Part shown: positions 57,693 through 64,000 of the stretch, piece by piece
Layout: each line of letters starts with the position of its first letter
Position numbering within the stretch: the stretch's first letter is position 1
Assembly: GCA_900541205.1 (NCBI GenBank)
Contig: UQIV01000005.1
Location: 1-64,000, forward strand
Length of the DNA stretch: 64,000 bases
Reading direction: 5' to 3'
From: an uncultured Collinsella sp.
GTDB lineage: Bacteria > Actinomycetota > Coriobacteriia > Coriobacteriales > Coriobacteriaceae
Notes under the pieces: model-generated
Told to the model about the DNA's origin: nothing
The model's input: only the letters and a program-made list of their open reading frames with translations
The model's database searches: none
Made by a program: the position numbers and the translations under genes

Positions 57693-57742
57693 TTCGACAA
57701 GCGAAGCACGAAAAGGGGCGGTACACCACCGCACGTGGACCG

Positions 57743-57979
57743 TTCCGGAAAATGCATCCCGTTCTGAAGCCAAAAACTGGGCCGTAGTTTCCGCCAAGCA
57801 TGCCATCCAGAAAGTGCGTCCCGCTCTGAGCCTGAATTCTGGGATGCAATTTCCGCTTGAGGCCCGATCTGGAAACGGCATCCCACTCTGAGGCCGAAAT
57901 CTGGAACGCAATTTCCGGTTGAGGGGCGTTCCGGAAAAGAATCCCATTCCGAGCGTCGAATCCGGAACACAGTTTCCGC
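57743..57979. repeat. Tandem array 1 of a 62-bp stem-loop unit (four units)
   Basis: The anchor CGGAAA (or a one-base variant) recurs at exact 62-base steps (CCGGAAA-type starts at 57745, 57807, 57869 and 57931). Within a unit, CGGAAA and GCATCCC-like blocks are followed by TTCTGAG and then by their complements GGGATGC-like and TTTCCG, so each unit can fold into one hairpin. The period is not a multiple of three and the units are degenerate, so neither coding nor CRISPR explains it. The rest of 57693-58275 shows no gene. Confidence 0.85.
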
Positions 57980-58275
57980 AGATACAAGACGACGATCCGC
58001 CGCCCTTATCACATACCTTCAAACGTGCGATCCAGAAACATAAAACAGCAGATAGAATGCTCTTTTTCAAAAAAGTACACGTCCCGAAACTTACCAAGGC
58101 TTCATAACTAGCTACCATTCACGGGTGCCGATTACCGCCCACCGATTCGGATGTAAAAATGTCGCCGAAAACAGGCCATCTACCTGCATGGTTAGATTTT
58201 GGTCAGCTTTTGGTCAGTTGAGCGGCAAGTTCCGGCTGATACGTTTTTGCCACCCCAAAAAGGAGGCGGTAGCTC

Positions 58276-59274
58276 ATGGCGCATTGCAATGACCAACTCA
58301 TCGACCAACTGCTCACTCAAGCCGAACAAGAGGGGCGCTGTCTGATTCCCCCGAGCACGGCGATCCGAAAAGCGCTCCTTCGGCGCACCGGCAGCGCGGT
58401 CGTCTCCCCCATGCCGGGACTGTTCGCGCGCAAAATGCGCTGGGATGAGCTCAACCGGGCGCAGCGTCATTGCGAGATTATTCGCGCCCTTGCGATCATC
58501 CACCCCGATTGGACGTTCTGCTCGTTTTCGGCAGCTTGCCTGCTGGGGCTCGAAGTCTCGTGGCGACACCTGAATGTCGCGCATGTCTGTAGCTCGACAA
58601 AGCCGTCGGCTCGTCCGGGCGCACATATTCAGCGGCACCAGATTGAGCCGGCCGGAGCAATACGCAGAGCCGGCATATCGGTAACGCCGCCCATCCAAAC
58701 GGTCACAGATTGCTTGCTGCAAACTGGTTTTGCCGACGGCATGCCCATTGCCGATTCGGCAATCTTAAAGCTCGGCCTTGCGCCGGAACAGCTGATGGAG
58801 GCCTTTGAGCAACGAGCGACTGCCCGCAATGGTCGCGCGATTCGCACCGCCCTCACAACGCTTCGATATGCCGACGCCCGCGCCGAGAGCGGCGGGGAAT
58901 CGGTCGCCCGAGCCGTCATGATCGAGACGGGCTTTGCGCCCGACTGGCTTCAATACGAGCTGACGGACCCCTTCGATTCGGCCAAGCCCATACGAACGGA
59001 CTTTGCCTGGGAGCGCCAGGCGCGGGAACTCACGCTGGGCGAGCTCGATGGGCTCATCAAATATACCGACCAGACCATGCTGGCCGGACGCACCACCGCC
59101 GAGGCGCTCGTTGCCGAACGACAGCGCGAGGCGCACCTATCGCTCTACGGTCACCCTCTGCTGCGCTTTACCATGAACGAGGTCCGCTCGGCAGGAATGC
59201 TCGCCAAAAAGCTGCAGACGGCAGGCGTCCGGCAGAGCGCTCTACCGACATGGCTCAACGATATTGAGCTGTAG
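58276..59274 (+). CDS. AbiEi/DUF559-like protein
   Basis: 332 residues. The C-terminal half reads like actinobacterial proteins with an AbiEi-type N-terminus and a Vsr/DUF559-like nuclease-fold C-terminus: ADARAESGGES, then RTDFAWERQARELTLGELDGLIKY with acidic and lysine positions matching a PD-(D/E)xK arrangement. Usually annotated as type IV antitoxin-like, but no AbiEii toxin partner is adjacent, so the role is unknown. The ribosome site AAAGGAGG supports the start. It is enclosed by two arrays of the same stem-loop repeat. Confidence 0.65.
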   Translation: MAHCNDQLIDQLLTQAEQEGRCLIPPSTAIRKALLRRTGSAVVSPMPGLFARKMRWDELNRAQRHCEIIRALAIIHPDWTFCSFSAACLLGLEVSWRHLNVAHVCSSTKPSARPGAHIQRHQIEPAGAIRRAGISVTPPIQTVTDCLLQTGFADGMPIADSAILKLGLAPEQLMEAFEQRATARNGRAIRTALTTLRYADARAESGGESVARAVMIETGFAPDWLQYELTDPFDSAKPIRTDFAWERQARELTLGELDGLIKYTDQTMLAGRTTAEALVAERQREAHLSLYGHPLLRFTMNEVRSAGMLAKKLQTAGVRQSALPTWLNDIEL

Positions 59275-59306
59275 GGGCTGCTAAGTTTATGCCCGCCTGT
59301 CCACCA

Positions 59307-59575
59307 AACTGGGACACACTTTCCGGTTGGCAGCACCCGCGGAAACCGTGTCCCAGATTGAGCGCTCAGAATGGGATGCGCTTTCCAAACGACCGGCCAG
59401 CGGAAAACGCAACCCATTCTGAGGCATGCTTCCGGGACACAGCTTCCGGTTGAGGGCCGATCCGGAAAGTGAATCCCATTCTGAGTATCGATTCTGGGAC
59501 GCTGTTTCCGCCAGAGGCTCTACCGGAAAGCGCGTCCCGTTCTGAGCGCTCATTCCGGGACGCAGTTTTCGCTCC
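59307..59575. repeat. Tandem array 2 of the 61-62-bp stem-loop unit (half plus four units)
   Basis: Same unit and same orientation as array 1, with CGGAAA anchors near 59340, 59401, 59463 and 59524. The last unit has fully paired GCGTCCCG/CGGGACGC where others have CCCA-type bases, i.e. compensating changes that support a folded structure. Confidence 0.85.
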
Positions 59576-59576
59576 A

Positions 59577-59611
59577 AACAAAAGGCCCCGGCTCGCGATG
59601 GAGTCGGGGCC
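59577..59611 (-). terminator. xdhD terminator
   Basis: GGCCCCG...CGGGGCC stem; on the minus strand it is followed by TTTTGTTT. It lies 70 bases after the xdhD-like stop and borders repeat array 2. Confidence 0.8.
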
Positions 59612-59680
59612 AAAGGCGCAGCATATGCAGTTGATGTTGAGCGCGAACAGCTCGTCAGCAATGGCCGTCCGCGCTCTACC

Positions 59681-62458
59681 CTACCCGCGATTGCGGGCGC
59701 GGCTGTAGGGCGTATCCGCCATGGGCAGATTTGGACGCAGCTTGCCGTCAAACGCGCGGTAGGCATTCTGTACGGCGGGCGCCGTGGGGATCGTTGCGAT
59801 CTCGCCGATGCCCTTGCCGCCGTATGCCACGGGCAGCAGCTCATCCTTCTCCACGTAGATGGCATGGATATCCGGAATCTCGGGCGCACGGAACAGCCCG
59901 AGCGTACCGTACCTTGCCTGGGGCACGCAGTCCTTGAGCGGCCAGTCCTCGGTAAGTGCGTAGCCCATGCCCATGAGCACACCGCCTTCGATCTGACCCT
60001 GGATGGAGATGGGGTTGACTACCTTGCCGGAATCGTGCGCGGCATAGACCTCGCTCACGCGGCCGTCGTCATCCAGAATAACCACATGCGTGGCAAAGCC
60101 GTAGCAGATGTGGCTCTTGGGGTTGGGAACGTCGGCGCCCAGCTTGTCGGTCGGCTCCAGGTACACGTAGCCAAACTCGCATCCCTCGAGCGCCTTGATG
60201 GCGGCCGCGGGATCCTGAGGATGCATACCCTGGCCGGCGACGAGCTCCTGCGTGTGCAGCTGATAGGCGTGACCGTCGTCGTACTCGATCTTGACGCCGT
60301 CACCATGCGCGCTCACGGGGGTATCGGGTGCAGGCTTTCCGGCCTCGATGCCAACCATGGCATCGCGCAGCAGGAAGGCGGCGCCGCGCACGGCCTCGCC
60401 GGTCACGACCGTCTGACGCGAGCCAGACGTGGTGCCGGAGTCGGGAGCGTTCTCGGTGGAGCACTCGCCGTTGGCAATGCAGCTCAGCGGCAGACCGCAG
60501 GCCTCGGCAACGTCCTGCAAAAAGACGGTGTTGCAGCCCTGGCCGATGTCGGACGTGGCGGCATAGACCACGGCCACGCCGTTCTCGACGCGAATCTTGC
60601 AGCGGCCGGCATCGGGCAGGCCAACGCCCACGCCAGCGTTCTTCATGGCGCAGGCGATACCGGCGTGTCCGGGATGCGCATAGTAGGCATCCTTGACCTC
60701 GAGCAGCGTCTCTTTAAGCGCCGTGGAGCAGTCGGCAATCTGGCCGTTGGGCAAAACCTCGCCCGGCTCGATGGCATTACGGTAACGAATCTCCCACGGA
60801 TCCAGGCCGACCTTCTCGGCCAGCAGGTCAATCAGGCTCTCGAGCGCAAACTCGGACTGGCAAACGCCAAAGCCTCGGTACGCGCCGGCGGGCGGGTTGT
60901 TGGTGTAGTAACCAAAACCGCGAATGTCAGTGTTCTGGTACTTGTAGGGGCCGACGGCATGCGTGCAGGCGCGCTCGAGCACCGGGCCGCACAGCGACGC
61001 GTAGGCGCCGGTGTCAAAGTTGATCTCGCAGTCCAGACCGGTAAAGTTGCCCTCGGCGTCGCAGCCCAGCGTAAAGGTGCCGTCCATGGCGTGACGCTTG
61101 GGATGGAACGCGAGCGACTCGGCACGCGTGAGCTTGCACTTCACAGGACGCTGAAACTTATATGCGGCGAGCGCGGCCAGGTGCTGGATGGACACGTCCT
61201 CCTTACCGCCAAAGCCGCCGCCCACAAGCATGGTCTCGACGACCACACGCTCGGGCTCGTTGTCCCAGCCAAACATGTGGGCGCACTCTTTGCGCGTGTC
61301 GTAAGCACCCTGGTCGGTCGACTGCACCTTGACGCCATTCTTGTACGGGAAGGCAACGGCGCACTCGGGCTCCAAGAAGGCATGCTCGGTAAAGGGCGTG
61401 GTAAAGCGCTGCGTCACGGTGAACGCGCTCTCCGCCAGCGCCTTGGCGGCGTCGCCGCGCGTCACGTGACGGCTCTGGCACACGTTGTCCTTGAGCTCCA
61501 CCGTGTTGCCAAAGGCAAAGAAGCTGTCGTGCAGGCGCGGGGCGTCGGCAGCCCTGGCCTCGACAATGTTACGCACGGGCTCCAGCGGCTCGTAATCGAT
61601 CTTTACGAGCTTCTTGGCCTTCTCGAGCGTCGCCTCGTCCTCGGCGACCACCAGCACGATGGCATCGCCCACGCAGCGGGTGATATCGCCCTGGGCGATC
61701 ATAACGTCCCAGTCCTGGATAAGGTGGCCGACCTGGTTGACCGGCACGTCCTCGGCGCGCAAGATGCCCACCACGCCGGGCAGGGCCTCGGCCTTGGAGG
61801 TGTCGATGGAGAGCACGCGAGCACGCGGATACTTGGAGCGCACGGCGCTGGCGTAGGTCAGACCCGGCTGATCGAGCTCGTCGATATCGTCGGGATACTT
61901 GCCCTCGCCGAGCACCTTCTTGCGCACGTCGATACGAAAGGCGCGCTTGCCCACGCCGTAGTCGTCGCCGCGCTCCAGGTCCTCGTCAATCCGCTTTTCG
62001 CCGCGGAGCACCGCAGCGGCCAGCGAGATGCCCTCGATAATCTTTTTGTAGCCGGTGCAGCGGCAGACGTTACCGCGAATGGCGTACTTGATCTGCTCCT
62101 CGGTGGGCTCAGGGTCCTCGGCGATGAGCGCTGCACCCGCCATGACCATGCCGGGAATGCAAAAACCGCACTGCACGGCGCCCACGGCGCCAAAGGCGTA
62201 CACAAAGGCCTCGCGCACGTCCTCGGGCAGGCCCTCGACGGTCACGATGTTGCGACCGGCGGCAAGAGCGGTGGTCAGCACGCACGCCTTGACGGCCGCA
62301 CCGTCCACATGGATGGTGCAGGTACCGCAAGCACCTTCGGAGCAGCCGTCCTTGGCGGAATGGATGTGCAGGTCGTCGCGCAGGTAGCGCAGCAGCGGTT
62401 TATTCTCCGTCGTCGTGCGCTCGACGCCGTTAACGGTAAAAGTGAATTCCTGTGCCAT
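59681..62458 (-). CDS. xdhD: Selenium-dependent xanthine dehydrogenase-like molybdenum hydroxylase
   Basis: 925 residues. The N-terminal [2Fe-2S] domains hold CSEGACGTC and CGFCIPGM...CRCTGY; the molybdopterin domains include GGGFGGKEDVS, AYRGFGVCQSEF and a C-terminal GKGIGEIATIP, with Glu at the catalytic position. No FAD domain: iron-sulfur and molybdenum parts are fused, as in E. coli XdhD, and a separate flavin subunit is not in the window. Likely hydroxylates or reduces purines such as xanthine/urate in concert with the downstream accessory genes. Twelve bases from the ferredoxin gene. Confidence 0.92.
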   Translation of the reverse strand: MAQEFTFTVNGVERTTTENKPLLRYLRDDLHIHSAKDGCSEGACGTCTIHVDGAAVKACVLTTALAAGRNIVTVEGLPEDVREAFVYAFGAVGAVQCGFCIPGMVMAGAALIAEDPEPTEEQIKYAIRGNVCRCTGYKKIIEGISLAAAVLRGEKRIDEDLERGDDYGVGKRAFRIDVRKKVLGEGKYPDDIDELDQPGLTYASAVRSKYPRARVLSIDTSKAEALPGVVGILRAEDVPVNQVGHLIQDWDVMIAQGDITRCVGDAIVLVVAEDEATLEKAKKLVKIDYEPLEPVRNIVEARAADAPRLHDSFFAFGNTVELKDNVCQSRHVTRGDAAKALAESAFTVTQRFTTPFTEHAFLEPECAVAFPYKNGVKVQSTDQGAYDTRKECAHMFGWDNEPERVVVETMLVGGGFGGKEDVSIQHLAALAAYKFQRPVKCKLTRAESLAFHPKRHAMDGTFTLGCDAEGNFTGLDCEINFDTGAYASLCGPVLERACTHAVGPYKYQNTDIRGFGYYTNNPPAGAYRGFGVCQSEFALESLIDLLAEKVGLDPWEIRYRNAIEPGEVLPNGQIADCSTALKETLLEVKDAYYAHPGHAGIACAMKNAGVGVGLPDAGRCKIRVENGVAVVYAATSDIGQGCNTVFLQDVAEACGLPLSCIANGECSTENAPDSGTTSGSRQTVVTGEAVRGAAFLLRDAMVGIEAGKPAPDTPVSAHGDGVKIEYDDGHAYQLHTQELVAGQGMHPQDPAAAIKALEGCEFGYVYLEPTDKLGADVPNPKSHICYGFATHVVILDDDGRVSEVYAAHDSGKVVNPISIQGQIEGGVLMGMGYALTEDWPLKDCVPQARYGTLGLFRAPEIPDIHAIYVEKDELLPVAYGGKGIGEIATIPTAPAVQNAYRAFDGKLRPNLPMADTPYSRARNRG

Positions 62459-62470
62459 GGTGATTCCCTT

Positions 62471-62950
62471 CTACACGCCAGCGGCGATGCCGGTGCGGTC
62501 GTGGATGGCGCCATGCGGGCAGACGACGGCGCACATGCCGCACGACAAGCAATCCGCGCCATCGATATGGGCGCAGTTGTCCTCGATGCGGATAGCGCCG
62601 GCGGGGCACTTTTTAGCGCACATGCCGCAACCGATGCAGCTCGTGTCGCAGATCTTGCGGGCAATGGCGCCCTTATCGGTGTTGTTGCAGCGTACCAGGA
62701 TGTTCTGGTAGCCGGGAACGAAGGCAATCACGCGCTGCGGGCACGCCATGCCGCACAGGCCACAGCCCGTGCATTTGGAGCGATCCACGCGGGCGATGCC
62801 ATCGACCAGCGCAATGGCGCCGTGGGGGCAGGCCGTGACGCAGGCGCCACAGCCAATGCAGCCTTCGCTGCAGTGGGCGTCGCCACCTGCGGAGGCGCAA
62901 CCACTTCCGCAGGCAACGTAGGCCACGTTATGTTGAATAGATTTGGCCAT
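62471..62950 (-). CDS. Polyferredoxin (four [4Fe-4S]-type clusters)
   Basis: 159 residues with four CxxCxxCxxxCP-type motifs (CIGCGACVTACP, CTGCGLCGMACP, CIGCGMCAKKCP, CLSCGMCAVVCP) and further N-terminal cysteines. Resembles RnfB-type C-terminal ferredoxin domains. Between ygfK and xdhD in one unit, so it probably passes electrons between them. Confidence 0.92.
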   Translation of the reverse strand: MAKSIQHNVAYVACGSGCASAGGDAHCSEGCIGCGACVTACPHGAIALVDGIARVDRSKCTGCGLCGMACPQRVIAFVPGYQNILVRCNNTDKGAIARKICDTSCIGCGMCAKKCPAGAIRIEDNCAHIDGADCLSCGMCAVVCPHGAIHDRTGIAAGV

Positions 62951-62961
62951 AAGAGACTCGC

Positions 62962-64000
62962 CTATTTCTTAAGAAGGTACGAATAGTTGTCGCGCACGGC
63001 CCTGATGGTCAGGCGGACGGCCTCGGGAAGACCGGTGTTGACGGCATCGACCGAGACGGTGCGGACCGTGCCGGCGACGCGGACCTTAAAGTGGTCCTCG
63101 TCCACAGCCAGGAAGCCCTCGTTCTCGGAGTTCTCCATATCCTGCTCGCTCCAGAACAGGGTGAGCTTGTCCTTGTAGGGACGACCCTCCTGGTAGGGAC
63201 AGAACACGGCGCAGTTGCCGCACTCGTTGCACATGCCATCGACGTGGACGACCTGATGCTTGGCCAGGCCCGGCACCTTAATGGCAACGTTGGCGCGGTT
63301 GGGGCACACGTCGCAGCAGACCTCGCACACCGAGCCACAGCCCAGGCAGCGGATCTTGGTGCAGTTGCGCTTGTTGCGGCACAGCGACCCCTTGCGCTCG
63401 TAGCAGGTGTCCTCGCGACCGGCCTGAGCATTCTGGTCGGCGTACTTGTTAAAGTCCACACCGGCGATGGCACGGGCGACCTCGGCGGCGTCGGCGATAG
63501 CCTCGACCACGGTAGCAGGACCGCGACGGCAGTCACCTGCAGCCCAAACGCCCTCGACGCCGGTGGAGGTGGCGGCAAGACGGCCGCGACGGTCGTGCTC
63601 GACGCCCGCGGCATCGTACAGGCTGGCATCGATGCCCTCGCCCACGGCGCAGATCACCGTGGTGGCGGGCAGCTCGACGGTCTCGCCCGTGGCGACGGGG
63701 CTGCGACGACCGCTTGCATCCGGCTCGCCAAGCTCCATAACGTCGCAGGTCAGCACGGCACCGTTGAGCGCCTTGGGCGCCAACAGCTCGCAGAACTCAA
63801 CGCCATCGGCAAGAGCAAGATCGAGCTCTTCCTCGTCGGCGGGCATCTGCTTCTTGGTGCGGCGATACACCAGGCGCACGTTCTTCACGCCGGCCAGGCG
63901 CTTGGCCACGCGGGCCGCGTCCATGGCGGTGTTGCCGGCGCCGATGACCACGACGTCCTCGCCCAGCTCGAGCTTCTCGCCCTTCTTGGCGGCCTCGAGG
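62962..64000 (-). CDS. ygfK: YgfK, putative selenate reductase-type flavoprotein (partial, start beyond the window)
   Basis: C-terminal ~346 residues; the frame stays open to base 64000. An NAD(P)-type Rossmann motif (VVVIGAGNTAMDAARVA), a second flavin-binding GVWAAGDCRRG motif and, at the C-terminus, cysteine clusters (CLGCGSVCEVCCDVCP and CNECGNCAVFCP) are seen. Homologous to glutamate synthase small-subunit-like oxidoreductases. In E. coli it neighbours ssnA, ygfM and xdhD; it likely supplies or takes electrons for the hydroxylase. The "selenate reductase" name is uncertain. Confidence 0.9.
   Translation of the reverse strand, partial: LEAAKKGEKLELGEDVVVIGAGNTAMDAARVAKRLAGVKNVRLVYRRTKKQMPADEEELDLALADGVEFCELLAPKALNGAVLTCDVMELGEPDASGRRSPVATGETVELPATTVICAVGEGIDASLYDAAGVEHDRRGRLAATSTGVEGVWAAGDCRRGPATVVEAIADAAEVARAIAGVDFNKYADQNAQAGREDTCYERKGSLCRNKRNCTKIRCLGCGSVCEVCCDVCPNRANVAIKVPGLAKHQVVHVDGMCNECGNCAVFCPYQEGRPYKDKLTLFWSEQDMENSENEGFLAVDEDHFKVRVAGTVRTVSVDAVNTGLPEAVRLTIRAVRDNYSYLLKK

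Noticed and set aside
57557..58012. Minus-strand open frames translating the stem-loop array
   Set aside because: The 62-base period shifts frame at every unit, so open frames exist in several frames by chance; no ribosome sites.
57743..59575. CRISPR array
   Set aside because: Repeat units are adjacent, degenerate along their whole length and 61-62 bases long, without identical repeats separated by unique spacers; no cas genes nearby.
59681..62458. Selenocysteine codon in the selenium-dependent hydroxylase
   Set aside because: No in-frame TGA; in this enzyme class selenium is a labile cofactor rather than selenocysteine.

Overview
The window looks like a Collinsella-type gut actinobacterium (Coriobacteriia). 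The DNA is GC-rich. The ribosomal proteins and RF2 are actinobacterial in character, S14 is the short zinc form, and pyruvate formate-lyase, PLP enzymes and selenium-linked molybdenum hydroxylase genes point to an anaerobe. The genus is inferred from sequence character, not from a database search. The first ~1.2 kb (pflB, 5' truncated) differs in composition from the rest and may be a chimeric contig end.

Layout. 1-10.3 kb: pflB fragment, a zinc-ribbon membrane protein, split transketolase, a YitT-type membrane protein, prfB, secA and rpmE. 10.5-17.1 kb: an accessory block with a permease-ATPase fusion, an ABC ATPase, a large permease, a DUF2975/XRE regulator pair and an N-terminally truncated integrase. 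17.5-31.9 kb: ACT-domain protein, citrate synthase, two HAD phosphatases, adenine deaminase, tyrS, a U32 peptidase-family protein, PBP1A, argR, a GT2 glycosyltransferase and truA. 32-41.7 kb: the spc/alpha ribosomal operon from rplE to rplQ, all on the minus strand, including rpmJ (37 codons). The operon stops at rplE; rplX/rplN are not next to it.

42-51.9 kb and 59.7-64 kb hold two arms of a selenium-dependent molybdenum hydroxylase/purine catabolism cluster like the E. coli yge-yqe-xdhD-ygfK region: xdhC-like, yqeB, yqeC, dihydropyrimidinase-like hyuA, mocA, ygeW, ygeY, ygeX and a divergent YheO/DauR-type regulator, then xdhD-like, a four-cluster ferredoxin and ygfK (cut by the window end). 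Clusters of this composition have been linked to anaerobic uric acid and purine breakdown in gut bacteria. Here the hydroxylase arm would oxidise or reduce the purine ring, the hydrolase/carbamoyltransferase/ammonia-lyase arm would break down ring-opened products, and yqeB/yqeC/mocA/xdhC would mature the cofactor.

The two arms are separated by 52-59.6 kb. That stretch carries a proline-rich membrane protein, a small unknown protein, an exonuclease, two AAA-type ATPases with DUF4143/DUF234-like architecture and an AbiEi/DUF559-like protein. It is rich in non-coding structure: five copies of a 23-bp direct repeat, a 25-bp-arm palindrome over a promoter, and two tandem arrays of a 61-62-bp stem-loop unit on either side of the AbiEi-like gene. 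Five copies of a second palindrome family (arms AGTTGCGGTGAAATA) and one perfect 37-bp-arm hairpin are scattered between genes elsewhere. These repeats are the least explained parts of the window.
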